A stretch of 64,000 nt of DNA from DATFQI01 sp963816955. Its GTDB lineage: Bacteria; Actinomycetota; Thermoleophilia; Solirubrobacterales; Solirubrobacteraceae. The stretch spans positions 1-64,000 of the forward strand of contig CAWFME010000009.1 in NCBI GenBank assembly GCA_963816955.1, given 5' to 3'. The notes beneath the pieces were generated by a model that saw only the letters and a program-made list of their open reading frames with translations, made no database searches and had not been told where the DNA came from. Positions 57,086-64,000 of the stretch are shown in pieces; the stretch's first letter is position 1, and every line of letters begins with the position of its first letter. The position numbers were made by a program, and so were the translations under genes.

Positions 57086-59997
57086 CAGCGCGGCCTCCCG
57101 TGCTTGCGGTTGCGCGGCTTCTTCGGCTTCGGCGCCTCGGTCGCGCCACCGTCGCCGCCGGTGGCGGGCGGCTGGGGCGGCGCCTCGCCGCGCGCGGCGC
57201 GGGCGCGGCGGCCGCCGGTAGGCCGGGAGGAGGGCGGCGCGGCCGCGGCGGGCTCGCGAGGCGGCTGCTCGTCGACCCCGAGGTTGGCGACCATCTCGTC
57301 GAACTCGGCCCGCGAGACGCCCTGCGACGGGTCCTGCGGGGCGGCGACGCCACCACGGCGGCCACCGCGCGGCGCGGCGGGCGCGACGTCGACGGGCCCG
57401 CCCTGCTCGACGGTCGCGTACGCGGGCACGAAGCCCAGCCGCTCCTTGATCCGGCGCTCGCGCGCGGCGTAGACGGGCTCGCGCTCCTTCCAGTGCGTGA
57501 GCACAGGGGCCGCGATGAAGATCGACGAGTAGGTGCCCGACGCCGTGCCGACGATCAGCGCGAAGGCGAAGTCCTTCAGCGTCTCGCCGCCGAAGAAGTA
57601 CAGGGCGAGCACCGGCAGCAGCGTGCAGAAGCTGGTCGCCAGCGAGCGCACCACGACCTCGGACATCGAGCGGTTCACGATCTGCGAGAAGGCCGCGCTC
57701 GGCATGCGCGGGATGTTCTCGCGCACGCGGTCGAACACGATGATCGTGTCGTAGAGCGAGAAGCCCAGGATGGTGAGCAGCGCCGCGACCGTCGACGTCG
57801 TCACCTCCCGGCCGGTGAGGGCGTAGACGCCGCCCGTGATCAGGAGGTCGTGGAGCAGCGCGATCAGCACCGGGACCGCGACCTTCCACTCGAAGCGCAA
57901 AGAGATGTAGACCGAGATGACGGTCAGCGAGGCGACGATGGCGAGCAGCGCCGAACGGGCCACGCTCTGGCCGAAGGTCGGGCCGATCGACTCCTCGTTC
58001 GGCTCGTCGGCGAAGCCGAACCGGTCATCGAGCGCGTTGCGGGCCGAGTCGACGTCGGCGCCGCTCGCGCCCGAGGAGACCTGGACGACGTTCTGGCCGA
58101 GCTCGGGATTGTCGATCGTCTGGACCTCGGCGTCCTCGAGGCCGGCCTCGCGGACGACCTCGCGCACCTCGTCGACGTCGGCCGCCTGCTCGAGCGACGC
58201 GGTGATCCGCGTGCCGCCCTCGAAGTCGATGCCGAAGTTCAGCCCGTTGCCGGCGATCGCGAATGCGCCGATGAGCATGATCAGGCCCGAGGCGGAGAAG
58301 AACCACTTCGAGGCGCCCATGTAGTTCTTGCGCAGGTTGAAGCGCTGGTCCGAGGAGCCCAGGCCCGCGCGGCCGCGGATGACGCGCGTGCCGCGCAGCG
58401 AGAACAGGATCGCCTGCGTGGCCAGCACGGCCGTGAACAGCGAGACGATCACGCCCAGGCCCAGCATGAACGCGAAGCCCTTCACGCCCGCCGTCGCGAG
58501 GATGAACAGGATGAAGGCGACGAGCAGGGTGACGACGTTGGCGTCGATGATCGCCGTCAGGCCCTTGCGGTAGCCGTTGAGGATCGCCGTCGCGACCCCT
58601 CGGCCGGCGCGTACCTCCTCCTTGACGCGCTCGAAGATCACGATGTTCGCGTCGGCGGCGACGCCGAGCGTGAGGATCAGGCCCGCGATGCCGGGCAGGG
58701 TCAGCGTGACCGGGACCGCCTTGACGAGCGCGTAGAAGTACAGCGCGTAGATGACCAGCGCCAGCGAGGCGATCAGGCCGAGCAGGCGGTAGTAGAAGAT
58801 CAGGAAGAGCGCGACGATGGCCAGGCCGGCGATGCCGGCCGCGAGGCCCTGGTCGAGCGCCTGGGCGCCGAGCGAGGCGGAGACCTGCGAGCGCGAGATC
58901 AGCTCGAGCTTGATCGGCAGGGCGCCGATCTGGAGGATCTTCGCCAGGTCCTGGGCGGAGGTGATCGTGAAGCCGCCGGAGATCTGGGCGCCCGTCGAGC
59001 CGTCGATGCCGTCGGGGTTCTCCTGGTAGTTGATGAACGGCGCGGAGACGAGCTCGTCGTCGAGGACGATCGCGAAGTGCTGGGAGGCGACCTCGGGGTT
59101 CGCGCCCGGCAGCGTGTTGTCGGAGCCGCGCTGGGCGATCCGGCGCGTGATCTCCTGGAAGGCGTTGCGGCCCTTGTCCGTGAAGTCGAAGGTGACGATC
59201 GGCTGGCCGCCGCCCTGCTGGTCGAAGTTCTGCTCGGGGTTCTTGAGGTCGACACCCGACAGTGCCGGCCGGTCCAGGATCACCCACCAGCGGTCCGGTT
59301 CGGGCGGCTCCTTGCCGTCCTCGCCCACCGGCCCCTTCTCGTCGCGGACGACGAGGACGCCCTCGGGGACCTCGAGTATCTCGGCGTTGGACCGGTCCTT
59401 CTCGTCGACCGTCTCGAGCGCCGCTTCGCGCGAGTCCAGGCCCTGCGCGTTCTCGAACGGCTGCTTGGAGACCTTGTTGAAGGCGTAGAAGCGCGGCGCC
59501 GAGGCGGCGACGCTCGCGTCCGACTGCGGCACGTCGGTGCACTTGCCCGCACGCTCGACCGCGGCGCGCAGGCCGGTGACGGGCTGCTGGCCGCCATCGA
59601 CCTCGGTGTCGTTGGTGCGGCACTCCCCGTCGAGGATGTTGGCTTCCCAGTCGTAGAAGAACAGCTGGGCGGTGGAGCCGACCTGCTCGGCCGCGCGCTC
59701 GGCGTCCTCGACGCCGGGCAGGTTCACCTCGACCTGGTTGCCGCCGATCAGCGCCAGCTCGGGCTCGGAGACGCCGAACGCGTCGACGCGCTCGCGCATG
59801 ATCTGCAGCGCGCGGTCGAGTGCCTGCTGGTCGACGGTCGGCTGCTGCGGGGTCGGCTGGCCCTGGTAGACGAGCTGGACGCCGCCCTGGAGGTCGAGGC
59901 CGAGCTTCGTCTCCTTCGTCGCGACGACCACCGCCGAGGCGGCGATCAGTCCGAAGACGAGGAGCAGGATGAACAGCGAGCGGCGACGGTCAGACAT
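57085..59997 (-). CDS. secDF: fused SecD-SecF protein translocase subunit
   Basis: A 970-residue fusion. The SecD half (1 to ~525) starts with a membrane helix (LFILLLVFGLIAASAVVVAT), has a long extracytoplasmic P1 region beginning KLGLDLQGGVQLVYQG, and six-helix bundle motifs LTLPGIAGLILTLGVAADAN IVIFERVKEE. The SecF half (~555-830) begins KWFFSASGLIMLIGAFAIAG, has NFGIDFEGGTRI and LTILGFSLYDTIIVFDRVRE. A ~130-residue Pro/Ala/Arg/Lys-rich cytosolic tail ends KKPRNRKHGRPR. It uses proton flow to help SecYEG export. In most actinobacteria secD and secF are separate genes, so the fusion is notable. It lies in the ruvB-secDF-recJ-relA neighbourhood. Confidence 0.95.
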   Translation of the reverse strand: MSDRRRSLFILLLVFGLIAASAVVVATKETKLGLDLQGGVQLVYQGQPTPQQPTVDQQALDRALQIMRERVDAFGVSEPELALIGGNQVEVNLPGVEDAERAAEQVGSTAQLFFYDWEANILDGECRTNDTEVDGGQQPVTGLRAAVERAGKCTDVPQSDASVAASAPRFYAFNKVSKQPFENAQGLDSREAALETVDEKDRSNAEILEVPEGVLVVRDEKGPVGEDGKEPPEPDRWWVILDRPALSGVDLKNPEQNFDQQGGGQPIVTFDFTDKGRNAFQEITRRIAQRGSDNTLPGANPEVASQHFAIVLDDELVSAPFINYQENPDGIDGSTGAQISGGFTITSAQDLAKILQIGALPIKLELISRSQVSASLGAQALDQGLAAGIAGLAIVALFLIFYYRLLGLIASLALVIYALYFYALVKAVPVTLTLPGIAGLILTLGVAADANIVIFERVKEEVRAGRGVATAILNGYRKGLTAIIDANVVTLLVAFILFILATAGVKGFAFMLGLGVIVSLFTAVLATQAILFSLRGTRVIRGRAGLGSSDQRFNLRKNYMGASKWFFSASGLIMLIGAFAIAGNGLNFGIDFEGGTRITASLEQAADVDEVREVVREAGLEDAEVQTIDNPELGQNVVQVSSGASGADVDSARNALDDRFGFADEPNEESIGPTFGQSVARSALLAIVASLTVISVYISLRFEWKVAVPVLIALLHDLLITGGVYALTGREVTTSTVAALLTILGFSLYDTIIVFDRVRENIPRMPSAAFSQIVNRSMSEVVVRSLATSFCTLLPVLALYFFGGETLKDFAFALIVGTASGTYSSIFIAAPVLTHWKEREPVYAARERRIKERLGFVPAYATVEQGGPVDVAPAAPRGGRRGGVAAPQDPSQGVSRAEFDEMVANLGVDEQPPREPAAAAPPSSRPTGGRRARAARGEAPPQPPATGGDGGATEAPKPKKPRNRKHGRPR

Positions 59998-60069
59998 GAG
60001 CCGGGAGGGAAGGGTATCCGCGTCGGGGTCGGACCCGAGTCGCGCGGCGCGGATCGCGCCTCGCGAGCC

Positions 60070-60519
60070 TCACCGCGAGGGGGTCAGGACGAGCAGCAGC
60101 CCGCCGTCGTCGTCGTAGGCCGGGAACAGGTCCGCGACCGCCTTCGCGGGCAGGTCACCCTCCGCGTTGACGGTCACGGGCTTGCCGAGCTGCCGGACGC
60201 CCCACTCGAGCACGGTGCCGACGTGGTCCTCGCCGCCGTCGAAGGCCAGGCCGAGCACCTCGCGCACGGGACGCCCGATCACCTTCTCGTCGGAGAGGCC
60301 CGTCAGCTCGCGCGCACCGCGGCCGCAGCCGATGATGCGCCCCTGCTGGTCGCAGACGAAGAACGCGGCGTTGGGCGCCGGGTAGTAGTCGTCGAGCAGC
60401 TCGAACAGGAACCCGAAGCCGCACTTGCTGCAGCCCTTCGGGATATTGCGGAAGCCCTGCTGGCGGTCCTGTTGGGTCGACCGGTTACCGCAGTTGGGGC
60501 AGATGAAGAGATGCGCCAT
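60070..60519 (-). CDS. zinc-ribbon plus PAS domain protein
   Basis: A 149-residue protein. The N-terminal zinc ribbon uses C7-x2-C10 (FICPNCGNRSTQQ) and C30-x2-C33 (PKGCSKCGFGFLFELLDD). A PAS domain follows from about 45: YYPAPNAAFFVCDQQGRIIG, CGRGARELTGLSDEKVIGRP, VREVLGL. There is no output domain, so it probably senses a small ligand or partner and acts by protein contact. It is 72 bp upstream of secDF on the same strand. The family is not named in my knowledge. Confidence 0.85.
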   Translation of the reverse strand: MAHLFICPNCGNRSTQQDRQQGFRNIPKGCSKCGFGFLFELLDDYYPAPNAAFFVCDQQGRIIGCGRGARELTGLSDEKVIGRPVREVLGLAFDGGEDHVGTVLEWGVRQLGKPVTVNAEGDLPAKAVADLFPAYDDDGGLLLVLTPSR

Positions 60520-60557
60520 CTCAACGACTGAGGGTAGTGCGGAGCCTCAAGATCCGC

Positions 60558-63527
60558 TCAGCGAGCGGCTTCCAGGCCGTGCCGGTGCGCGACGGCGGCG
60601 GCCTCGGTCCGGCTGCGGACGTCGAGCTTGGACAGGATCCGCGAGACGTGCACGCTGGCGGTCTTCTCGGCCATGAACAGCTGCGCGCCGATCTCGCGGT
60701 TGGTCGCGCCGCCGGCGAGCAGCCTGAGCACCTGCAGCTCGCGCGGGGTGAGCCCGAAGGCGGCCTCGTCCGCGTCGTCGCCGTCGGCGGCCGCCGGTGG
60801 CGCGGCGCCGAGCCGCAGGCGGGCGCGGGCCGCCAGGCCCTCGACCTCGTCGACCAGCCAGCGCGAGCCGAGCGCCCGCGCGCCCTCCGCCGCCGCGCGG
60901 GCCGCGGTGACCGTCGCCTCGCGGTCGCCCGCGCGCAGGTGCGCCTCTGCCTCGGCGAAGCGGGCGATCGCGGCCGGGTAGGGGCGCTCGAGCGCGGCCC
61001 ACGCCTCGGCGGCGGCGGCGAAGAGCGCGGGATCGGTCTCGCCGGCGGCGCGCGCGACGTCGGCCGCGGCGCTCGCCGCGTGCGCGGAGGGCACCGGCAG
61101 GTCGAGGTCCTCGGCGGCCGCCTGCACGCGCGCCTGCATCATCTCTGCGCGCAGCCGGGCGCCGCGCTCGGCCTCCTCGTCGCCGAGGTCGCGGGCGCGC
61201 TCGGCGGCGTCGGCCTCGACGCGCACGCCCACGCAGGCGACCTCCGCGAGCCGCTCGCCGTCCTCGCTGCAGAACTCGATCCGGTCGATCGCGTCCTCGA
61301 CGACCGCCCGCGCCGCCACGAGGTCCCCCTCGCGCCGCTCGAGCTCGCCGCGCAGGGCGCCCGAGCCCGCCAGGTACTGCGGCTCGAGCGACAGCGCGAG
61401 GATCCGGGCGGTCTCCTCCAGCAGCGGGCGGGCGGCGCGCGTGTCGCCGCGGCCGAGCAGCAGGCTCGCGCGCGTGAGGTTGAAGTAGGCCAGCGTCGTA
61501 CCGGTGAGCCGGCCACGGTGCGGGAGGTGCGCTTCGGCGGTGTCCCACTCCCCCAGCCCGAACTCGATCTCCGCGCGCTGCATCGCCAGCCAGCGGGCGG
61601 CGCGCGAGCCGTCGGGGACGCCGGCCTGGGCGGCGATCACGGCTTTCAGGCCCTCGCGGCTGCGGCCCGAGCGGTGCAGCGCGTCGCCGCGGTTGGCGGC
61701 CACGAACGCCTCGTCGATCGCCTGGCCGGTCTCGCGCGCCACGCGCACCGCCTCGTCGAAGGCGGCCGCACCCTCCTCGGGCTCCCCGAGCGCGTAGTGC
61801 GCCACCCCGAGCCGGTTGAGGATCGGTGCGCCCATGTGCTCCGCGCCGACGGCGCGGGCGGCCTCGAGCGCCTCCGGGGCCTGTTCGCGGACCTCGAGGT
61901 AGCGGCCCTGGAGCATCAGGAACGCGACGCGGCGGCTGAGCAGCTCGGCGCGCTCGGCGCTGCGGTCGTCCTCCGGCAGCAGATCGAGCGCGCGCCGCAG
62001 CGTGGCGCGGCTCTCCTCGCCGCGGCCGAGCGACCACTGCGCGCTGGCCAGCTCGCCGAGCACCTCCGCGAGGCGGTGCGGGTCCTCTCCCTCCTCGAGC
62101 TCTGCCACGGCGAGCCGCAGCAGCTCCGCGCGCCGGTGGTCGTCGACGTTGGAGCGGTGGGCGGCGGCGGCACGGACCAGGACGTCGGCGTGCGAGGCGC
62201 CCGCCAGCGCTTCCGCCTCGGGGACGCGCTCCCAGATCTCCAGCGCGCGCTCGAGCAGGCCGGCGGCCTCGCCGTGGGCGTGCACGCGGGCGGAGGCGGC
62301 GGCCGCCTGCACGCTGGCCCGCAGCGCGGCCGGCTGGTCGCCCGCCGAGCGGAAGTGATGGGCCATGCCGGCCGTGATCCAGACGTCCTCGGCGCCTGCG
62401 GCCGCGCGGCGCTCCAGCGCGCGGGCGAGCGCCAGGTGCAGCTCCGCGTGCTCGCCGGGCAGCAGGTCGTCGTGCACGACCTCGCGCAGGAGCGCGTGGC
62501 GGAAGCGGTACATGCCGTCGTTGCTCGCGACGATCAGGTGGCTCGCGGCGGCCTCGCGCAGCGCGCCGCGCAGCTCTGAGGCGTCGAGCCCGCTCGCGTC
62601 GGCCAGCAGCGCGTGGTCGGCGCGCTGGGCGACCGCGAGCACGCGCAGCACCTCCTGCGCGGCCTCCGGGAGGCGCTCCGTGCGCACCATCAGCGCGTCG
62701 CGCAGCGTCGGCGGGAGCGCGCCGCGGCCGTCGCCGCCCGCCGCCAGCAGCTCCTCGGCGAACAGCGGGTTGCCCTCGCTGCGGCCGTACAGGCGGTCCA
62801 CCAGGCCGCCGTCGGGGGCGGTGTCGAGGATGTCGGCGAGCTGCTCGGAGAGCTCCGTGCGGGTGAGGCGCGCCAGCTCGACCCGGCGCGCGTCCGGGTC
62901 GCGCTCGAGCTCGGCCAGCAGCGGGCGCAGCGGGTGGCGCCGGTGCATCTCGTCCGAGCGGTAGGTGCAGACGGCCAGCACCCGCTCGGTGCTCATCGCG
63001 CGCGCGAGGAAGGCCAGGAAGGCGCGGGTGGAGCTGTCGGCCCAGTGGATGTCCTCCAGCAGCAGCAGGACGGGGTCCTCGCGGCCGAGGCGATCGAGCA
63101 GCGTCAGCAGCGCCTCGAACAGGCGCCGCTGCGCGGCGCCGGCGATCTCGTCGAGCCGCGGGCGCTGCTCGCGGGCGCCCGCCGCGAGCTCGGGCAGCAG
63201 CGTGGCCAGCTCGGCGCGGGCGATGTCCCCGACCTCCTGGAGGACGGGGTCGGCCTCACGCAGCAGCGGTCGCAGGGCGGCGACGAGCGGTGCGTAGGGC
63301 AGCTCGCCCTCGCCCAGCTCCACGCACTCGCCGCACAGCGTGCGCCCGCCGCGGGCCTTCGCGCGGGCGGAGAGCTCGGACACGAGGCGGGACTTGCCCA
63401 CGCCGGACTCCCCCGCGACGAACGCGATCGAGGGGTGCCCGTCGGAGGCGGCCGCGAAGGCGGCCTCGAGCTCGGCGAGCTCAGCCGTGCGGCCGATCAA
63501 GCGGGTGCTGGTGACGCGCGTGGCCAC
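60558..63527 (-). CDS. large ATP-binding LuxR-family transcription regulator
   Basis: A 989-residue LAL regulator. The N-terminal STAND-type ATPase has Walker A FVAGESGVGKSRLVSELSAR (P-loop at 39-46) and Walker B DPVLLLLEDIHWADSSTRAF, followed by LLAELERDPDARRVELARLT. The middle ~500 residues are helical repeats of TPR type (AALRASVQAAAASARVHAHG, LADVLVRAAAAHRS-like). The C-terminal LuxR helix-turn-helix is FGLTPRELQVLRLLAGGATN REIGAQLFMAEKTASVHVSR. GTG start at 63527. It binds DNA in response to an unknown ligand. It sits between ruvB and the PAS protein, where other genomes usually continue directly into secDF. Confidence 0.93.
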   Translation of the reverse strand: MATRVTSTRLIGRTAELAELEAAFAAASDGHPSIAFVAGESGVGKSRLVSELSARAKARGGRTLCGECVELGEGELPYAPLVAALRPLLREADPVLQEVGDIARAELATLLPELAAGAREQRPRLDEIAGAAQRRLFEALLTLLDRLGREDPVLLLLEDIHWADSSTRAFLAFLARAMSTERVLAVCTYRSDEMHRRHPLRPLLAELERDPDARRVELARLTRTELSEQLADILDTAPDGGLVDRLYGRSEGNPLFAEELLAAGGDGRGALPPTLRDALMVRTERLPEAAQEVLRVLAVAQRADHALLADASGLDASELRGALREAAASHLIVASNDGMYRFRHALLREVVHDDLLPGEHAELHLALARALERRAAAGAEDVWITAGMAHHFRSAGDQPAALRASVQAAAASARVHAHGEAAGLLERALEIWERVPEAEALAGASHADVLVRAAAAHRSNVDDHRRAELLRLAVAELEEGEDPHRLAEVLGELASAQWSLGRGEESRATLRRALDLLPEDDRSAERAELLSRRVAFLMLQGRYLEVREQAPEALEAARAVGAEHMGAPILNRLGVAHYALGEPEEGAAAFDEAVRVARETGQAIDEAFVAANRGDALHRSGRSREGLKAVIAAQAGVPDGSRAARWLAMQRAEIEFGLGEWDTAEAHLPHRGRLTGTTLAYFNLTRASLLLGRGDTRAARPLLEETARILALSLEPQYLAGSGALRGELERREGDLVAARAVVEDAIDRIEFCSEDGERLAEVACVGVRVEADAAERARDLGDEEAERGARLRAEMMQARVQAAAEDLDLPVPSAHAASAAADVARAAGETDPALFAAAAEAWAALERPYPAAIARFAEAEAHLRAGDREATVTAARAAAEGARALGSRWLVDEVEGLAARARLRLGAAPPAAADGDDADEAAFGLTPRELQVLRLLAGGATNREIGAQLFMAEKTASVHVSRILSKLDVRSRTEAAAVAHRHGLEAAR

Positions 63528-63569
63528 GACCCTCCAGTATCGCGGGTGGGTCGGTCGGTTCAGGTTCGG

Positions 63570-64000
63570 TCAGCCGAACAGCTGCGGCGAGTCCTCGGGC
63601 GGCCGTAGGCCCAGGTGCCGGAACGCGTGCGGGGTCGCGCAGCGTCCGCGCGGGGTGCGCTGGAGGAAGCCGCGCTGGAGCAGGTAGGGCTCGTAGACGT
63701 CCTCGATCGTGTCGGATTCCTCGTGGACCGCCACGGCCAGGGTCGAGAGCCCGACGGGGCCGCCGCCGAACTGGCGGCAGATCGCGCCGAGGATCTCGCG
63801 ATCCAGGCGGTCCAGCCCTTCCTCGTCGACCTCGAGCAGGTCCAGGGCGCGCGCGGCCTCCTCGGCGCCGACGACGCCGCCGCTGCGGACCTCCGCGTAG
63901 TCGCGCACGCGCTTGAGCAGGCGGTTGGCGACGCGCGGGGTGCCGCGGGCGCGCTCGGCGATCGCCCGGGCGCCGGCCGGCTCGATCTCGATCTCCAGCA
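63570..64000 (-). CDS. ruvB: Holliday junction helicase RuvB, C-terminal part
   Basis: The 3' part of ruvB; the 5' end lies beyond the window. It reads LEIEIEPAGARAIAERARGT, PRVANRLLKRVRDYAEVRSG and RLDREILGAICRQFGGGPVG, STLAVAVHEESDTIEDVYEP YLLQRGFLQRTPRGR, the small-domain and winged-helix C-terminus of RuvB. It ends GLRPPEDSPQLFG. RuvB is the hexameric ATPase motor of branch migration with RuvA. Its presence upstream of the secDF-recJ-relA run matches conserved synteny. Confidence 0.96.
   Translation of the reverse strand, partial: LEIEIEPAGARAIAERARGTPRVANRLLKRVRDYAEVRSGGVVGAEEAARALDLLEVDEEGLDRLDREILGAICRQFGGGPVGLSTLAVAVHEESDTIEDVYEPYLLQRGFLQRTPRGRCATPHAFRHLGLRPPEDSPQLFG

Noticed and set aside
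57100..60531. An 1143-codon plus-strand open frame antisense to secDF.
   Set aside because: Same reason: composition of a shadow frame and no recognisable motif, opposite an intact SecDF.

Overview
The window is a very GC-rich bacterial chromosome segment carrying core housekeeping genes. It is most consistent with an actinobacterium, probably near the Thermoleophilia/Solirubrobacterales. The pointers are an mIHF-type nucleoid protein beside gmk-rpoZ-coaBC, a pyrR-pyrB-pyrC-carA-carB cluster with a PyrR-binding hairpin over the pyrR ribosome-binding site, a fused SecDF, and many start codons that sit 6-10 nt behind a -10 hexamer with no Shine-Dalgarno (leaderless genes). The class-level placement is inference. 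No CRISPR array, intact insertion sequence, prophage or rRNA was seen. One tRNA (Arg, CCG) is present.

Layout. (1) 0-4.5 kb, minus strand: a partial gene, dapB, an M16 peptidase and pnp. (2) 4.6-10.6 kb: an accessory block between pnp and rpsO with an enoyl-reductase-like protein, an FAD oxidoreductase, an SRPBCC protein, an ECF sigma/anti-sigma/cupredoxin operon, a DsbA-like protein and a peroxiredoxin. (3) 10.6-19.7 kb, minus: the rimP-nusA-ylxR-infB-DUF503-rbfA-nrnA-truB-ribF-GGDEF-rpsO translation/transcription operon. It has an attenuator-like terminator just before rimP and a TA-flanked inverted-repeat element (MITE-like) between the DUF503 gene and rbfA. (4) 19.8-27 kb, minus: mIHF-gmk-rpoZ-coaBC-MoxR-DUF58-transglutaminase-TPR. 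(5) 27.3-35 kb, minus: the pyrimidine operon with an extra isochorismatase-like hydrolase. (6) 35.2-38.2 kb: RNase Z, a phosphodiesterase, tRNA-Arg, a secreted protein and a hemolysin III-like membrane protein. (7) 38.3-41.3 kb, plus: an exported copper cluster (multicopper oxidase, beta-helix protein, cupredoxin) and a zinc-ribbon protein. (8) 41.3-46.1 kb, minus: a GGDEF/HD-GYP protein, an exported RTX-like protein, then a SAM-I riboswitch controlling a threonine-synthase-like enzyme and a CysO-like sulfur carrier. (9) 46.2-50.8 kb: CorA with an overlapping leader reading frame, a double GNAT, a diacylglycerol-kinase-type enzyme, and an ECF sigma factor fused to its own zinc anti-sigma domain and a membrane anchor. 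(10) 51-64 kb, minus: relA, recJ, dapA, secDF, a PAS/zinc-ribbon protein, a LuxR-type ATPase regulator and the 3' part of ruvB.

Data quality is uneven. From the left edge to about 13.9 kb nearly every gene is broken by single-base indels that can be repaired by adding or removing one base, often in short G/C runs. From 13.9 kb to the right edge reading frames are intact except for one in-frame TAG at 39645. The broken genes on the left are therefore best read as consensus errors and not as pseudogenes, and their internal residue numbers are approximate.

The most interesting points are the MITE-like insertion inside the rbfA operon, the SAM-I riboswitch on a thrC/CysO pair, the sigma/anti-sigma fusion, the copper operon, the nusA-operon attenuator, the PyrR translational switch, and the acidic/proline-rich leader frame overlapping corA.
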